A stretch of 64,000 bases of DNA from Rhypophila decipiens (Eukaryota; Ascomycota; Sordariomycetes; Sordariales; Naviculisporaceae). The notes under the pieces were generated by a model. The model saw only the letters and a program-made list of their open reading frames with translations. It did no database searches and had not been told where the DNA came from. The stretch covers positions 124,001-188,000 of the forward strand of contig MU858077.1 in the NCBI GenBank assembly GCA_033297075.1. The letters are read 5' to 3'. The stretch's first letter is position 1. Each line of letters starts with the position of its first letter. Below, piece by piece: positions 31,968-41,731 of the stretch. The position numbers and the translations under genes are program-made.

Positions 31968-32872
31968 GGCTTTCTGTCTGGCTTGTTTTGTTTCTGATTG
32001 CATGGCATGAGGAAAATACCTGGTGTATTTCGTTTGAGGATTCTTGTTTATCACAGTTTAAACCTAGTTTTGGACAATACCCACCCCTTATCCAAATTGA
32101 AAGGGAATTTCACTTCGGTTTTTCTTCTGGACGGTGCCTGCGATTTGCAGATTTACATTCAAGTTTCTTATCATATCCGTAGTCATGGTACTAGTAGTCC
32201 TTTTCTTCTCTCGTAGATCAGCTAATGCTCTCAAACCTTGGCCGGAGTTTGAAGTGTATCTGATACACTGTAAATCCATCAAAGCCAAACCTCGACTTGT
32301 TTGGCTTCCAAACCGTGCTCATCCTCATACTTCCTTTCCAATAGATATTCATACAATAATTCGACCCGGAAATTTCAAGTAAGTTAACCCAAATCTTTCA
32401 CTGTATCATCATCATCCCCTGGAACAAAACGGCCGGCTGCGGAATTAATTCCATTTCCCACCATTACCGCTACGGACTACTACCAACATCATGTACATCT
32501 AGACCCTACCTAAGTTATATCACCAACTTGATATAGCTATCAACTACGGACCAGCAAAGCAAAGAGACAGACATAAGGTATCTACACACAGACACACCCC
32601 ATCAACGGTTCAGGTCAGGCCTGGATGGGCGAATCGTTCATGACTCTATGAATTGAATAATAGACACAAACTGGTAACCTTTCATTGTTTACTCAAAGCG
32701 GACTAAAATACGTACAGGAATCAAAGCCCATACAATATTGACATGGCCGAACTAGCCAACGGAACAAGTGCTAATAATAACATCCCATAAGGCCTTAACG
32801 ACGTTTCATTGTTATACAATTAATCCCCATAAACCCTGGTTTACATACCCCCATCCACTCCCGCCATCCCAT
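31968..32872. other. Convergent intergenic region YND1/OPI10
   Basis: 900 bases between two converging 3' ends. AT-leaning in parts, with no gene recognised. Confidence 0.45.
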
Positions 32873-33496
32873 TCAGGTATCCCGCTCCAAAAAGCCCGGG
32901 TCGGACCGCACACGACTCTCGAACTTCCGCCACCATTCTTCAAAAGCCTTGAGAGGCACCACCTCGGTCTGGCCCGCCGTGCCACTGAAACTAGCCAAAA
33001 AGTTGAATGCATTCTGAATGATCCTCTGAGCTAGTACCAACGTCGAAGGGCCCTGTTGCTGTCTGTTGTTGACAGGGACCAAGGCACCGGCATTCTCTGC
33101 CCCTGCTGCATTTGTTGCTGCTGCTGCTGCTGCTGCTAGCTCACTCATCCTCGCCGCTACCGACTCTGCCGGTTCAACCGATACTCCCACGGCAGCTGGT
33201 ACATTCTCGCCGCTGCCAGCACCGCTGATCTTGAATATGGCGCTCTCCTTACCGGGCCCAATGCCGCCTAAGAATTTGAGCTTAGGTTCGGCCTGTCCTG
33301 GTATTGGCGTAACGAGATAGATAGCCGCGGCTGTGCCTTCTGGCAGGACGACACCTGGTAGTAAAAAGACGACAATATGCGAGAAAGTCTTGAGCCCAGA
33401 GATACCGAAGAGGAAGCTGGTAGGGGTAGGGGTCTCTGTTGGTGTCACGATCACCGGTTGGCCTGCTGGCACGATCCCAAAGAGGGGTTGGGCCAT
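32873..33496 (-). CDS. OPI10: Hikeshi / OPI10 family protein
   Basis: An intronless 207-residue protein starting MAQPLFGIVPAGQPV. Hikeshi carries Hsp70 into the nucleus during heat stress in animals, and the yeast homologue Opi10 was named from an inositol phenotype. The N-terminal beta-rich domain (FLFGISGLKTFSHIVVFLLPG, then AAAIYLVTPIPG and LKFLGGIGPGKESAIFK) and the C-terminal NAFNFLASFSG and EEWWRKFESRVRSDPGFLER are diagnostic. A poly-Ala linker (about seven Ala) is inserted between the two domains. Size is close to the human protein (197 residues). Confidence 0.9.
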   Translation of the reverse strand: MAQPLFGIVPAGQPVIVTPTETPTPTSFLFGISGLKTFSHIVVFLLPGVVLPEGTAAAIYLVTPIPGQAEPKLKFLGGIGPGKESAIFKISGAGSGENVPAAVGVSVEPAESVAARMSELAAAAAAATNAAGAENAGALVPVNNRQQQGPSTLVLAQRIIQNAFNFLASFSGTAGQTEVVPLKAFEEWWRKFESRVRSDPGFLERDT

Positions 33497-35645
33497 CCTA
33501 TGCTGTCGTCAAAAATGATACCCACGACCACGTTTGTGCTAGCACACAGAGACAGATCTGCCCGTCTTTGCCACTGAGTCAGGGAGAAGCCAAGTTACGA
33601 GACCGGTGACCGACCACGACCTGACAAAGACAATGGGTTCAGGGACTTTAGGTTTGGCGATCCAGAGGGGGGACTCGTTTGTCTTGTGCCCGGTCAGCGG
33701 AATGAATAGAGTGGCTGAGCAGCCGTCGGGATCCAGGTACGGATAATGCCGTCGAAAGGGGAAGGAGAAGATGTAACGAATGTCTGTCGGTGGATGGTCA
33801 AAACTCGACGCCAACAGCACTGCACTACCCCTACACGCAGAAGGTTGCTGTCGATCTCGCTATGCCAACAAGAACGCCAGAGTTGAGGGCGTGGTACCGC
33901 AGAAGGTTTCGAATTATGGTTGGCCAATGCCAATGACGAAATTCTGACAAGGGACCCCGCTACGGGCTGCTGAACAGTCTGGTCGTCTGTCAAGCAAAAA
34001 GGGCAACTCAAATCTTGATCCAGGCGATTATGCACGAGGAGAGGAGGAGGAGTTGCTGGTACGACGGTGATGCGAGCTGTCAGGCGGACCTAAAGAACCA
34101 GGACAAAGGTCGGTACCGATAGTCGCACAAGAAAGGATCGATGTGTGGTCAACGAATGATATATTGACCGTTGTGGGTTTGCAGGTGCCTGTTTCTTGAG
34201 TGGTGCTATCGTGTTGTTCAAACGGTCCCGTTCATATGAGCAAACACATCGGTCGTGCCCCTTTGATACGTTCAAGTACGGGCTGTAAAGCTGCTGTGCT
34301 GCTGCACGGGAGGATAAATCGGCAACAGTCAGTGTCGTCGTTTGGGAGGCGGGTGGAAGGTCGGTTGGCAACTTGGCTCCTTCCCTCTGGCTTGGTCGTT
34401 GGCTTGGAGGTGGGGCTGCCGAACTTTGTTCTCGAAGAAAACCGTTGACAATTGAAAGTCCTTTTCTCTCCTTGACCCCACGTACGGAGTATTGCGTACA
34501 CGTGTAGATCAAAAGAATTTGTCTGGTACACTATTGGTGTAGTGGTTGATCTCTTTAAGCTGACGTCGCCTCTTCACGGTCGGTTGAGCTACGGTTTCGT
34601 CTCAAGTTTCGGCTGTCAAGATTGCCAGGACGCGAGTCTGGTGATAATGGTCTGTCTGTATCTCATATTGGAAGCTCCTGCCTGCTTCTGGAGTGATCTC
34701 CAACCAGGGCCCCCGTTTGATGAGGGGTGAAAGCTCCTCTCGGATGCAGCAACGATCCTGTGCCGTCCCGGGCCGTGGTGGGGTCCAACTTGAAGCAGAC
34801 AAGGCTCCTGGCTGGGGCTGTCCAGGGCCCAGGCTTTGCCGTCAGGTGGTTGCTCTGAACGCTTTCGGATGTCAATATTCCCACTCTGTTCCCAGTGAGG
34901 AAACTTTGCCGGCATGTTGCGAACCATGGATTGCCGGCGGCTCGAGGTGCACCGTTGCGACCTTTTCCCAGGCAAAGTCAATAGTTTCTCACCTGGTTCC
35001 ATGAGAAACAAGGCCACATGTTGTCCGATTATGGCCCGAAATGAAGACAGTCAAGGGACAGGGGAGAAAACATGTGCAAAACACTGATTACGCCAGCGCG
35101 TGGGGGTGTGAGAATGGGGCATAAAACCATATCTCTTGGCTGTGGTCGTGGGTATGGAGCAAGGGCATTGGTGGTTGAAGCTTGGGAATGGTGAATGAAA
35201 AAGCGATCAGAAAGTTCATGGGGAGAACGGATGCCCATTGAACCTTTTTTGTTGAAATTATCCCTTTCCACGCTTTTCCTGGCTGGGTAAGATCCTTCCG
35301 CTCGAGCGAGACATACATGTATTAGTTTTGAAGGTGAAAAGTATTTCATCCACTGGCCCATCGCCCTTCTCTCATCCATTCTGGTTCTCCTGGCTTTCGA
35401 GGAATGAACAGAGAGCAACTTCGTCAGCTGGATTTTTCCTTCTAGAGTGGACAAGCAAAATATTCGCATCGGCATCGGCATTGTGCAACACGGGCACTGG
35501 CAAGCACTCTTACACGCGAGCCAACAGGAGTTATCCCGTACCTTACCGGTCTATCAACCCGCTTCTCAACTCAGAGCTTGAGCACCTTCGGGAATATCGA
35601 AATCAGCCTTGGCCATTCGAGCTCTTCTGCAGCAACTCGCCCATC
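33497..35645. other. Long intergenic region, no gene recognised
   Basis: 2.1 kb between two divergent genes. Frames of 113-150 codons at 33694-34035, 34090-34512, 34616-35017 and 35029-35481 (all minus) have no motif, no protein-like composition and no obvious splice partners. A missed intron-rich or non-coding gene is possible. Confidence 0.4.
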
Positions 35646-37157
35646 ATGCCCAACCAACGGCTAGCCACCATTGATTTGGTAAATAAGTGCGACGGGTACG
35701 TTTGACATCAGTGTTTCATTTCTTCACTTCTTCATTCCGTCTCGTCTGCACTGCTTGCGCTTGAAGCTGTTCGACTCGCAAATGTTCATCCGTCACCAGA
35801 CCAGCGGCCTCTGTTCCTTGCAGCAGTAGTGGCTGCTGTTATCGGCGATAACATCAGTGAAGCAACAAACTACAGGGGCCGCCCATATCTCCGGGATGGC
35901 ACTGCGGCATGATGACAGCACTGTGATGCTCCAAATCTAAGAGCCGGCAGGTTGTGTGGCATGTAACTTGCATCCGAGACAAGGTGGTGGATCGGCAGTG
36001 GCTGCATCAACTGTGAGGCACAGCCGATCCCCAAAGCCCTGAGACTTCTTCTAGAAGCCAAGCAATCTCCAACCAATTTTGCTCAATCTTTCCACAGTCC
36101 CAACCCCCGTGCACAGGTACACATCTTGACAGGATGGCTTACACGAATCCTCGGTCCCCGCAGGTTCCCCGACCCCAAGAGGGATCCCAAGCGCCATGCA
36201 CAAATCATGGGAGGGCTTTACACCTTGGTCTGGGACGACGGTGATGGCCGTGGCCCATACCCAATCGGCTACCTGCCCACAGCTGTGCTGGAGGCTCTCG
36301 TGTCCACGCCCCAATACCTGACTGGGCCGATCGATATCAACCCGGCAAAGAGGACCGTGGCTCTGTTCAACAACACCAACAAGGCAGAGAACAATGAGGA
36401 AACGAGAACGCGGCTCATTACCGATCTGACCGCCTACTGGCGCAAGAACAGGACGTTCCGCCTTCTCAAGGGCTGGCGGAATGAAATGTGGCCGGTATAT
36501 GGCCGCAACGGCGACCTCTTGTTTAGCATGGAGCGAGCCGCTATGGGCTTGTTTGGAACGACACGCTATGGCGTGCACATGACCGCCTTCGTACGACGTC
36601 ATGACGGCTCCAGCAAGTACGATTACAGGATCTGGGTGCCCAAACGGTCACCCAACAAGCAGAGCTATCCGGGCATGCTCGATAACACAGTGGCGGGCGG
36701 ACTCATGACGAATGAAGACCCCTTTGAGTGCATCGTACGGGAAGCGGACGAAGAGGCCTCGATACCAGAAGATGTCATGCGCCGATACGCCAAGGAGGTC
36801 GGCACCGTCACTTACATCTACATCACAGACGAGCGATCAGGCGGCGAGCCGGGGTATATCTATCCAGAATGTCAATGGATTTACGACCTCGAGCTCCCCG
36901 GAGATGGAACTGTCGTCCCTGCTCCCAAAGACGGCGAGGTTGAAAGTTTCAGTCTCTGCACAGTCGAGGAGATCCAGGAACAGCTTGCCAGCGCAAGGTG
37001 GAAACCAAACTGCGCGGTGGTAATGCTCGATTTCTTCCAGCGGCACGGCATCTGCACGCCCGAAAACGAGCCTCACTACGAAGATCTCCTAGCCAGAGCC
37101 CATCGACACATCCCCTTCCCCGGACCGCACCAGAGTTACCGCCTCCCGCAACATTGA
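35646..37157 (+). CDS. Nudix hydrolase of the DUF4743 / thiamine-pyrophosphokinase-related type
   Basis: Two exons (35646-35695 and 36164-37157) give 347 residues. Exon 1 encodes MPNQRLATIDLVNKCDG, and the join gives KCDGFPDPKRDP in phase. The N-terminal half (LYTLVWDDGDGRGPYPIGYLP and WRNEMWPVYGRNGDLLFSMERAAMGLFG) is the DUF4743 region. The Nudix box is recognisable from GMLDNTVAGGLMTNEDPFEC with IVREADEEASIP, i.e. GG..x5-7..READEEA. The family includes yeast YJR142W, reported to act on oxidised thiamine diphosphates; the substrate here is inferred from that. The 468-base intron is unusually long for this window and holds a strong hairpin. Confidence 0.85.
35989..36030 (+). other. Hairpin inside the long intron of the Nudix gene
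   Basis: GGATCGGC (35989-35996) pairs perfectly with GCCGATCC (36023-36030). After a symmetric A/A bulge, GTG pairs with CAC. A C-box-like ATGATGA stands upstream near 35911 and CTGAGA downstream near 36040. It could be part of an intronic small RNA or only a stable intron fold. Confidence 0.45.
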
Positions 37158-37500
37158 CCAGCTTTATAGAGGTAAAAATCAGAGGCGTCCAAATACAGGC
37201 TCATTTTCCCGGGTATCTTTTTTGGACTGATGCTCCCAAATTTCCTTTCCCAATTCCTGTTATTTTGTTTACGTTTTTCTTCTTCTTGATGCCCCTGTAC
37301 CCCGAACGCCAACCAATAGCAAGCCTTCCATCACCTCTTTTCCGCGGCGTGGATTTTCCGGAGGTCAAGAAATCATCATGTAGATAGCTCAAAGTCCACC
37401 TCGCAGAAATCGACATAGCCCTCGAGGGTAGAGAGACCCCATTTAAACACATAGACGGATAGATAGCGCCCAAGCCAAATAAAGGATAAAAACTCGGCAA
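37158..37500. other. Convergent 3' region Nudix/RPB8
   Basis: 343 bases between two converging stop codons. No coding feature is recognised; it holds both 3' UTRs. Confidence 0.5.
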
Positions 37501-38042
37501 TCATTTCTTGACCAGGAGATAGACGTAGTCAACCCGGAGTGGCGTCAGTTTCTTGTAAGGGCCACTCAGCGACATCAACAGACCGCCGTAAGAAATGTAG
37601 GCGTTGCTATGGATCAACTTGTTAGCTTGGCTTGGTTCCCACAGACCCGAACAGCGTCACAACTCCGATCAAGACCGAAAAGATTCCACACTCACATGGT
37701 CAACCCATCCTTCCCATCCTCAAACTTGTAGATCTTGCCATGGCAGACATAATCGTACCCGTCGGCGAGCGTAGCTTCGGCATTGCCCGTCTTGGCCACG
37801 TCTCTCCAGCCTTTCTCGTCGTCTTTGCTGCCGTCTAGAGACAAGGAAGTCGCCAGTACCACCTTGATGGTCTCGCCTGCTACGCATGGGTAGAGCTCTG
37901 TGTTGACGTCCAGGCGCATCGTGATGGATTCATCCAGGGACTTGCATTCTAGGCGGGCTACGCGGGCGTAGCGGCCTGGGAGGACGGCGTCTATTTTGAA
38001 GTGCTCTTCGAAGAGGTTCGCGTCGCTTGGGACGTTTTGCAT
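37501..38042 (-). CDS. RPB8: RNA polymerase I/II/III shared subunit RPB8 (RPABC3)
   Basis: Two exons (37696-38042 and 37501-37606; intron of 89 bases with GTGAGT donor) encode 150 residues. Rpb8 is a small OB-fold subunit common to the three nuclear RNA polymerases. Seen motifs: NLFEEHFKIDAVLPGRYARVARLEC, broken here by start MQNVPSDA; LDVNTELYPCVAGETIKVVLATSL; GYDYVCHGKIYKFEDG. Across the intron comes NAYISYGGLLMSLSGPYKKL ending DYVYLLVKK. The length and the SYGGLLM..GPYKKLTPL block are hallmarks. It is divergent from ELP4. Confidence 0.95.
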
Positions 38043-38533
38043 TTTGGCTGGGGTTTCGTCGGGTTGTCTTGGGGTGGCTTGAGGTGATAAATTGGTTGGT
38101 TGGTTGGTGAGATGGGTTGCGGAGTGAGAATATCGATCGAGTAGTCGTCGGTTTGATTTGGTAAGGTAGAGAAGGGCTTTGTCGCAAAGTTCTGATGCCG
38201 AGGCGGGCGGTTGATCACTGTTCGAGATGGAAAATTCACAGCCGCAAGGGAAAACGGGGGAAACTTTACCATGGTGGGGACCAAAGCTTAACGAAACCGT
38301 ACCGCCTGGCAGGAGCAAGGAGTGGTGCCCTGTGGACAGTGGCAGGTGAAAGTGGGGGTTGAGTTGATAGTTTGGGGTTATTTCGTCACTAATAAAAGTT
38401 AGTTGTTTGCTGAGGTTTGTTCGATACATGTACCGATACACATCCATAAGTACTCACCAGAAAAATTAACACTAAATCTTCACCCCTCATCACTTATACA
38501 GCTCTTCGCAGACAATCAACGGAATTTATCAGG
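38043..38533. promoter_or_regulatory. Divergent promoter RPB8 / ELP4
   Basis: 490 bases between the two ATGs; it must drive both genes. Contains GGTTGGTTGGTTGG-type repeats near 38090-38106. No named site is assigned. Confidence 0.45.
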
Positions 38534-39736
38534 ATGTCGTCCTTCACCAAGAGAAGCACAGTCCTTTCTTCAACTGCTAGGCCGGCAGCAAGAGCACCTG
38601 GCCAAGGAATACCGAACCAGCCAAAACCAGAAAAGCAGCTTGCGCCAGGGCTCCGTCCTTCTCCCCTGGACGGCAGGCTAACCACCTCGACGGGCACATC
38701 TACTCTTGACCAGCTCCTTGCAGGTCATGGCGGGCTTCCGATGGGCACATGCCTCCTGATCGAGGAACAAGGAACCACAGACTTCTCGGGTGTCGTCTTA
38801 CGCTATTATGCCGCCGAAGGGCTCGTCCAAGGCCACCAAGTACATGCCCTCGGTCTTCCCCCAGGATGGCAACATCAGCTGCCCGCGGTATCTGCGCCAG
38901 ATACCAAGTCAAAGACAGGCCAGCCGGCTCCGCCAGCAGCGGCAGAGGAAAAGATGAAGATTGCATGGAGATATGAAGCGTTAGGAAACAACAATGCAGC
39001 TCAGAACCGAGGCGGTGGGGATTCTTCCGCTGCTCCGTTCTGCCACTCCTTCGACTTGAGCAAGCGGCTCAGTCTTTCCTCGAGCTCGTGTAAGGGGTCA
39101 TTCCTACCGATACCCACACCGGGCCCGCCATCACTGGAGTCGCGTCACAATAGCAGCTCCCCCTTCAAGTCGATAATCCAGCATCTGAGGACAAAGCTCG
39201 AGACATCGGATTCGAATACCATTCATCGAATCATCGTCCCAAGTCTGCTATCACCAAGCATCTACGCTGCCGAGTGCAGCCGTCCTACCGAGGTGCTGCA
39301 ATTTCTCCACGGACTTCGAGCTTTACTACGGCAATACAGCACACAGTTGACGGCCATTATCACCATCCCCACGTCCCTATTCCCACGGAGCTCAGGCCTG
39401 GTTCGGTGGATAGAGCTCCTCAGCGATGGTGTGGTCGAGCTGATCCCTTTACCTGCGACTCCCGCTGCTGCTGCTGCTCCCCCATCGAGCAAAAGGGGAG
39501 GCAGTGGGGAGAAGGTCGAGACGCCTCAGGGATTTCTCAAGGTGCATAGCTTGCCTATATATCACGAAAAGGGTGGGGGAGGGGCTGAGACGGGCCATTT
39601 CCGTGAGAACCTCTCGTTCAGTCTCAGCGCGACAAAGGGGCTGGTGATCAAGCCTTATAGCCTCCCCCCGATGGAGGAGGAAGAACAGGCCGAGAAAGCA
39701 CCCGAGAAGAAGGCCAAAGAGGGTCTGGAATTTTGA
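38534..39736 (+). CDS. ELP4: Elongator complex protein 4
   Basis: An intronless 400-residue protein. Elp4 with Elp5 and Elp6 forms the RecA-like hexamer of Elongator, which makes the mcm5/ncm5 modification of wobble uridine in tRNA. The family core is visible: LRPSPLDGRLTTSTGTSTLD, LLAGHGGLPMGTCLLIEEQG, LRYYAAEGLVQGHQVHALGL, and EKMKIAWRYE followed by FCHSFDLSKRL. Later STHRIIVPSLLSPSI-type and LRALLRQYSTQLTAIITIP segments complete the fold (here NTIHRIIVPSLLSPSIYAAE). As in the family, the canonical Walker A lysine motif is absent. Fungal-type low-complexity inserts (SSKRGGSGEK and a charged C-terminus) lengthen loops. Confidence 0.93.
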   Translation: MSSFTKRSTVLSSTARPAARAPGQGIPNQPKPEKQLAPGLRPSPLDGRLTTSTGTSTLDQLLAGHGGLPMGTCLLIEEQGTTDFSGVVLRYYAAEGLVQGHQVHALGLPPGWQHQLPAVSAPDTKSKTGQPAPPAAAEEKMKIAWRYEALGNNNAAQNRGGGDSSAAPFCHSFDLSKRLSLSSSSCKGSFLPIPTPGPPSLESRHNSSSPFKSIIQHLRTKLETSDSNTIHRIIVPSLLSPSIYAAECSRPTEVLQFLHGLRALLRQYSTQLTAIITIPTSLFPRSSGLVRWIELLSDGVVELIPLPATPAAAAAPPSSKRGGSGEKVETPQGFLKVHSLPIYHEKGGGGAETGHFRENLSFSLSATKGLVIKPYSLPPMEEEEQAEKAPEKKAKEGLEF

Positions 39737-40286
39737 AGAAACGCTTTTCTGTCTCTGTCATCTTGGGCTAGTTTGCTGGTACCTTTTTCCAAGTGCTTTG
39801 TGATGTCTGTGAACACATTTCTAGATTTGAAAAGAGTTCAGGACTGGGCTGTGGCAGGCTGCCGGCCTTGTGGTGTATTGGTATCCGTACCGTACGAATA
39901 CACCGCAGCGGTATGACGGAGTCAGCTGTGGTGGGGTTTCAAAGACTCACCGCCAACGGCTAATTTTTCTGCCACAAATTTTGCACATAAAAAGTCCAAC
40001 CAAGCTCCAGCAAACCTTCCTCTTTTCCTGTTTTTTCTTTGGCGTCATTGCCAGCGCCCGACTTCTTAGGTGAGTAATTTCCACGACAACGCCCCTTCTC
40101 CTCCCATCCAGGCACTACCATGATTATAACCAAAACGTATAATCAATCTGTCAATCCACTGAATATTCAATGATGACATACGGAATCCAAGGCTTATGAA
40201 ACCTGCCTCAATTCTCTCCACACGGAATACGCACTGCCTTGTTGTAACATATTCTAACTGGAATCAATACAGGCTCTTTCTCCAAG
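39737..40286. other. Intergenic region ELP4 to SEN34
   Basis: 550 bases between two co-oriented genes. A GTGAGTAATT...CTCC segment before 40260 could be an intron in the SEN34 leader (acceptor ACAG near 40270), but no upstream coding exon is evident. Confidence 0.4.
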
Positions 40287-41216
40287 ATGTCGTCGTCGGT
40301 AGCAGCAAACAGACAGGTCCGCATCTCAAAGATCGCAGGCCGGTACCTCGTCTTTGACATCGACGATGTCGCATACATCCGTCGTGAGCATGGCATCTGT
40401 GCAGTCTTTGTCGGAACCATACCCCAGGCCCCGACGCAGAATGTCTTTCTCGGTCTCCCAGTAGAGCTCTACGCAGAGGAAGCCAGACTGCTGGTCGACA
40501 AAAAAGCGGGATACGTTGTTGACGACGTAGCCGATCACTTGTCCCAGTTGACGCTGATGAGTCCTGCTTCGAGAAAGGCATATCTCCAGTCCATCAACGT
40601 GCAGAGAAAGCGCGCGAAACAAGTCCAGGACGAAGCTAAAGCACAGACTCGAGCTAAATTCAAGGACAAGATCGAAAAGGCGGAGCAAAAGAAGAAGCTT
40701 GCTGTCCCCGAGGAGGAGGAGGAGGAGGAAGACGTCTTATTAACCGGCAAGTCAATGTCACTCTCGACAAGCGGGGAGCAGCAAAAGCAGCTGCCGAAGC
40801 CGAAGGTGGTTCTCCCCGCAGTCACTCCTACTACTAGCAGCGCCTTGATCACATCGCCCAATCTTGTCCCTGACTCTGAACTTCCCTCCCCTTGTCCACT
40901 GCACACATACTTGAATGCCAGGGGGTATTTCATCACGCCTGGGCTTAGGTTTGGCGGTGATTACAGTGTCTATCCTGGAGACCCGTTCAGGTATCATGCG
41001 CATTTCCTGGCCAATAGCTATGAGTGGGACCAGAAGATTCCTATGCTGGATCTCGTTACTAGTGGCCGCCTGGGAACTGCCGTTAAAAAGAGTTTCCTCT
41101 TTGGGGCAAAGGATCCCAGGAAAGCAGCTGAAACGAAGGCCGTGGATGGTTCTGGTGATGAAGCAGAAGACTCTAGTGATGTGCGCGTGTGGTCCATTGA
41201 ATGGGCTGGTATGTGA
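40287..41216 (+). CDS. SEN34: tRNA-splicing endonuclease catalytic subunit SEN34
   Basis: An intronless 309-residue protein. Sen34 cleaves the 3' splice site of intron-containing pre-tRNAs within the Sen2-Sen15-Sen34-Sen54 complex. The N-terminal domain shows [16 protein letters not shown] and [15 protein letters not shown] charged coiled-coil linker with a poly-Glu run follows. The C-terminal nuclease fold has [20 protein letters not shown], then [16 protein letters not shown] with catalytic Tyr and His, and [12 protein letters not shown] with the catalytic Lys. The end WSIEWAGM is typical. The poly-Glu linker and Lys-rich stretch are longer than in yeast. Confidence 0.93.
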   Translation: MSSSVAANRQVRISKIAGRYLVFDIDDVAYIRREHGICAVFVGTIPQAPTQNVFLGLPVELYAEEARLLVDKKAGYVVDDVADHLSQLTLMSPASRKAYLQSINVQRKRAKQVQDEAKAQTRAKFKDKIEKAEQKKKLAVPEEEEEEEDVLLTGKSMSLSTSGEQQKQLPKPKVVLPAVTPTTSSALITSPNLVPDSELPSPCPLHTYLNARGYFITPGLRFGGDYSVYPGDPFRYHAHFLANSYEWDQKIPMLDLVTSGRLGTAVKKSFLFGAKDPRKAAETKAVDGSGDEAEDSSDVRVWSIEWAGM

Positions 41217-41731
41217 GGCGGAGGGCCAGGGTGATAGGAGCAGCGGGTTGATGTAGTCTTCAGGACCACCTCCCGAAGCAGCATTTCCACAGTAGTATCT
41301 GCACAAGCAAGCGATGAATAATGAATAACCCAATGACGTTATATCCGGTGTTCTGAGTGACTCTTTTGCTTTCAAACGTGAATGACAACTCCTTTGTAAA
41401 AGATGTCTGTTCGTCGCTCTGACTCCTCATGTGCATAATGGTAATGGTAGAGGTTTTTTGTTTCGGGAACGACCGTCGTCTTGTTCTTCCACTGCAGTAG
41501 AAGACGAGATCGAAACGTCGTCGATTGTTATTCCCTCTTGCTAATAAAAGTACGCTACAGACATGCCACCGCCTATCCCGTCCTCCAACCCCAAGTAATG
41601 CAATATTTATGGACGTAAAATGTACGGGGTAAGAAACACTGTTAACAGCCAGGGGAAAAGCCCACGATAAAAGAAGCCCGTAAAAAAATTCAAACAGACA
41701 AAAACTATCGTCCCTCGTCTAATCCACCTAC
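41217..41731. other. Convergent 3' region SEN34 / Asi-type ligase
   Basis: 515 bases between two converging genes. No coding feature is recognised. Confidence 0.45.

Noticed and set aside
33694..35481. Four minus-strand frames of 113-150 codons
   Set aside because: No motifs, no splice logic linking them, composition unlike proteins of this window.
35696..36163. TPP riboswitch in the intron of the thiamine-linked Nudix gene
   Set aside because: CTGAGA is present near 36040, but the other conserved parts of the thi box (the CCTGAT and following segments) are missing downstream.
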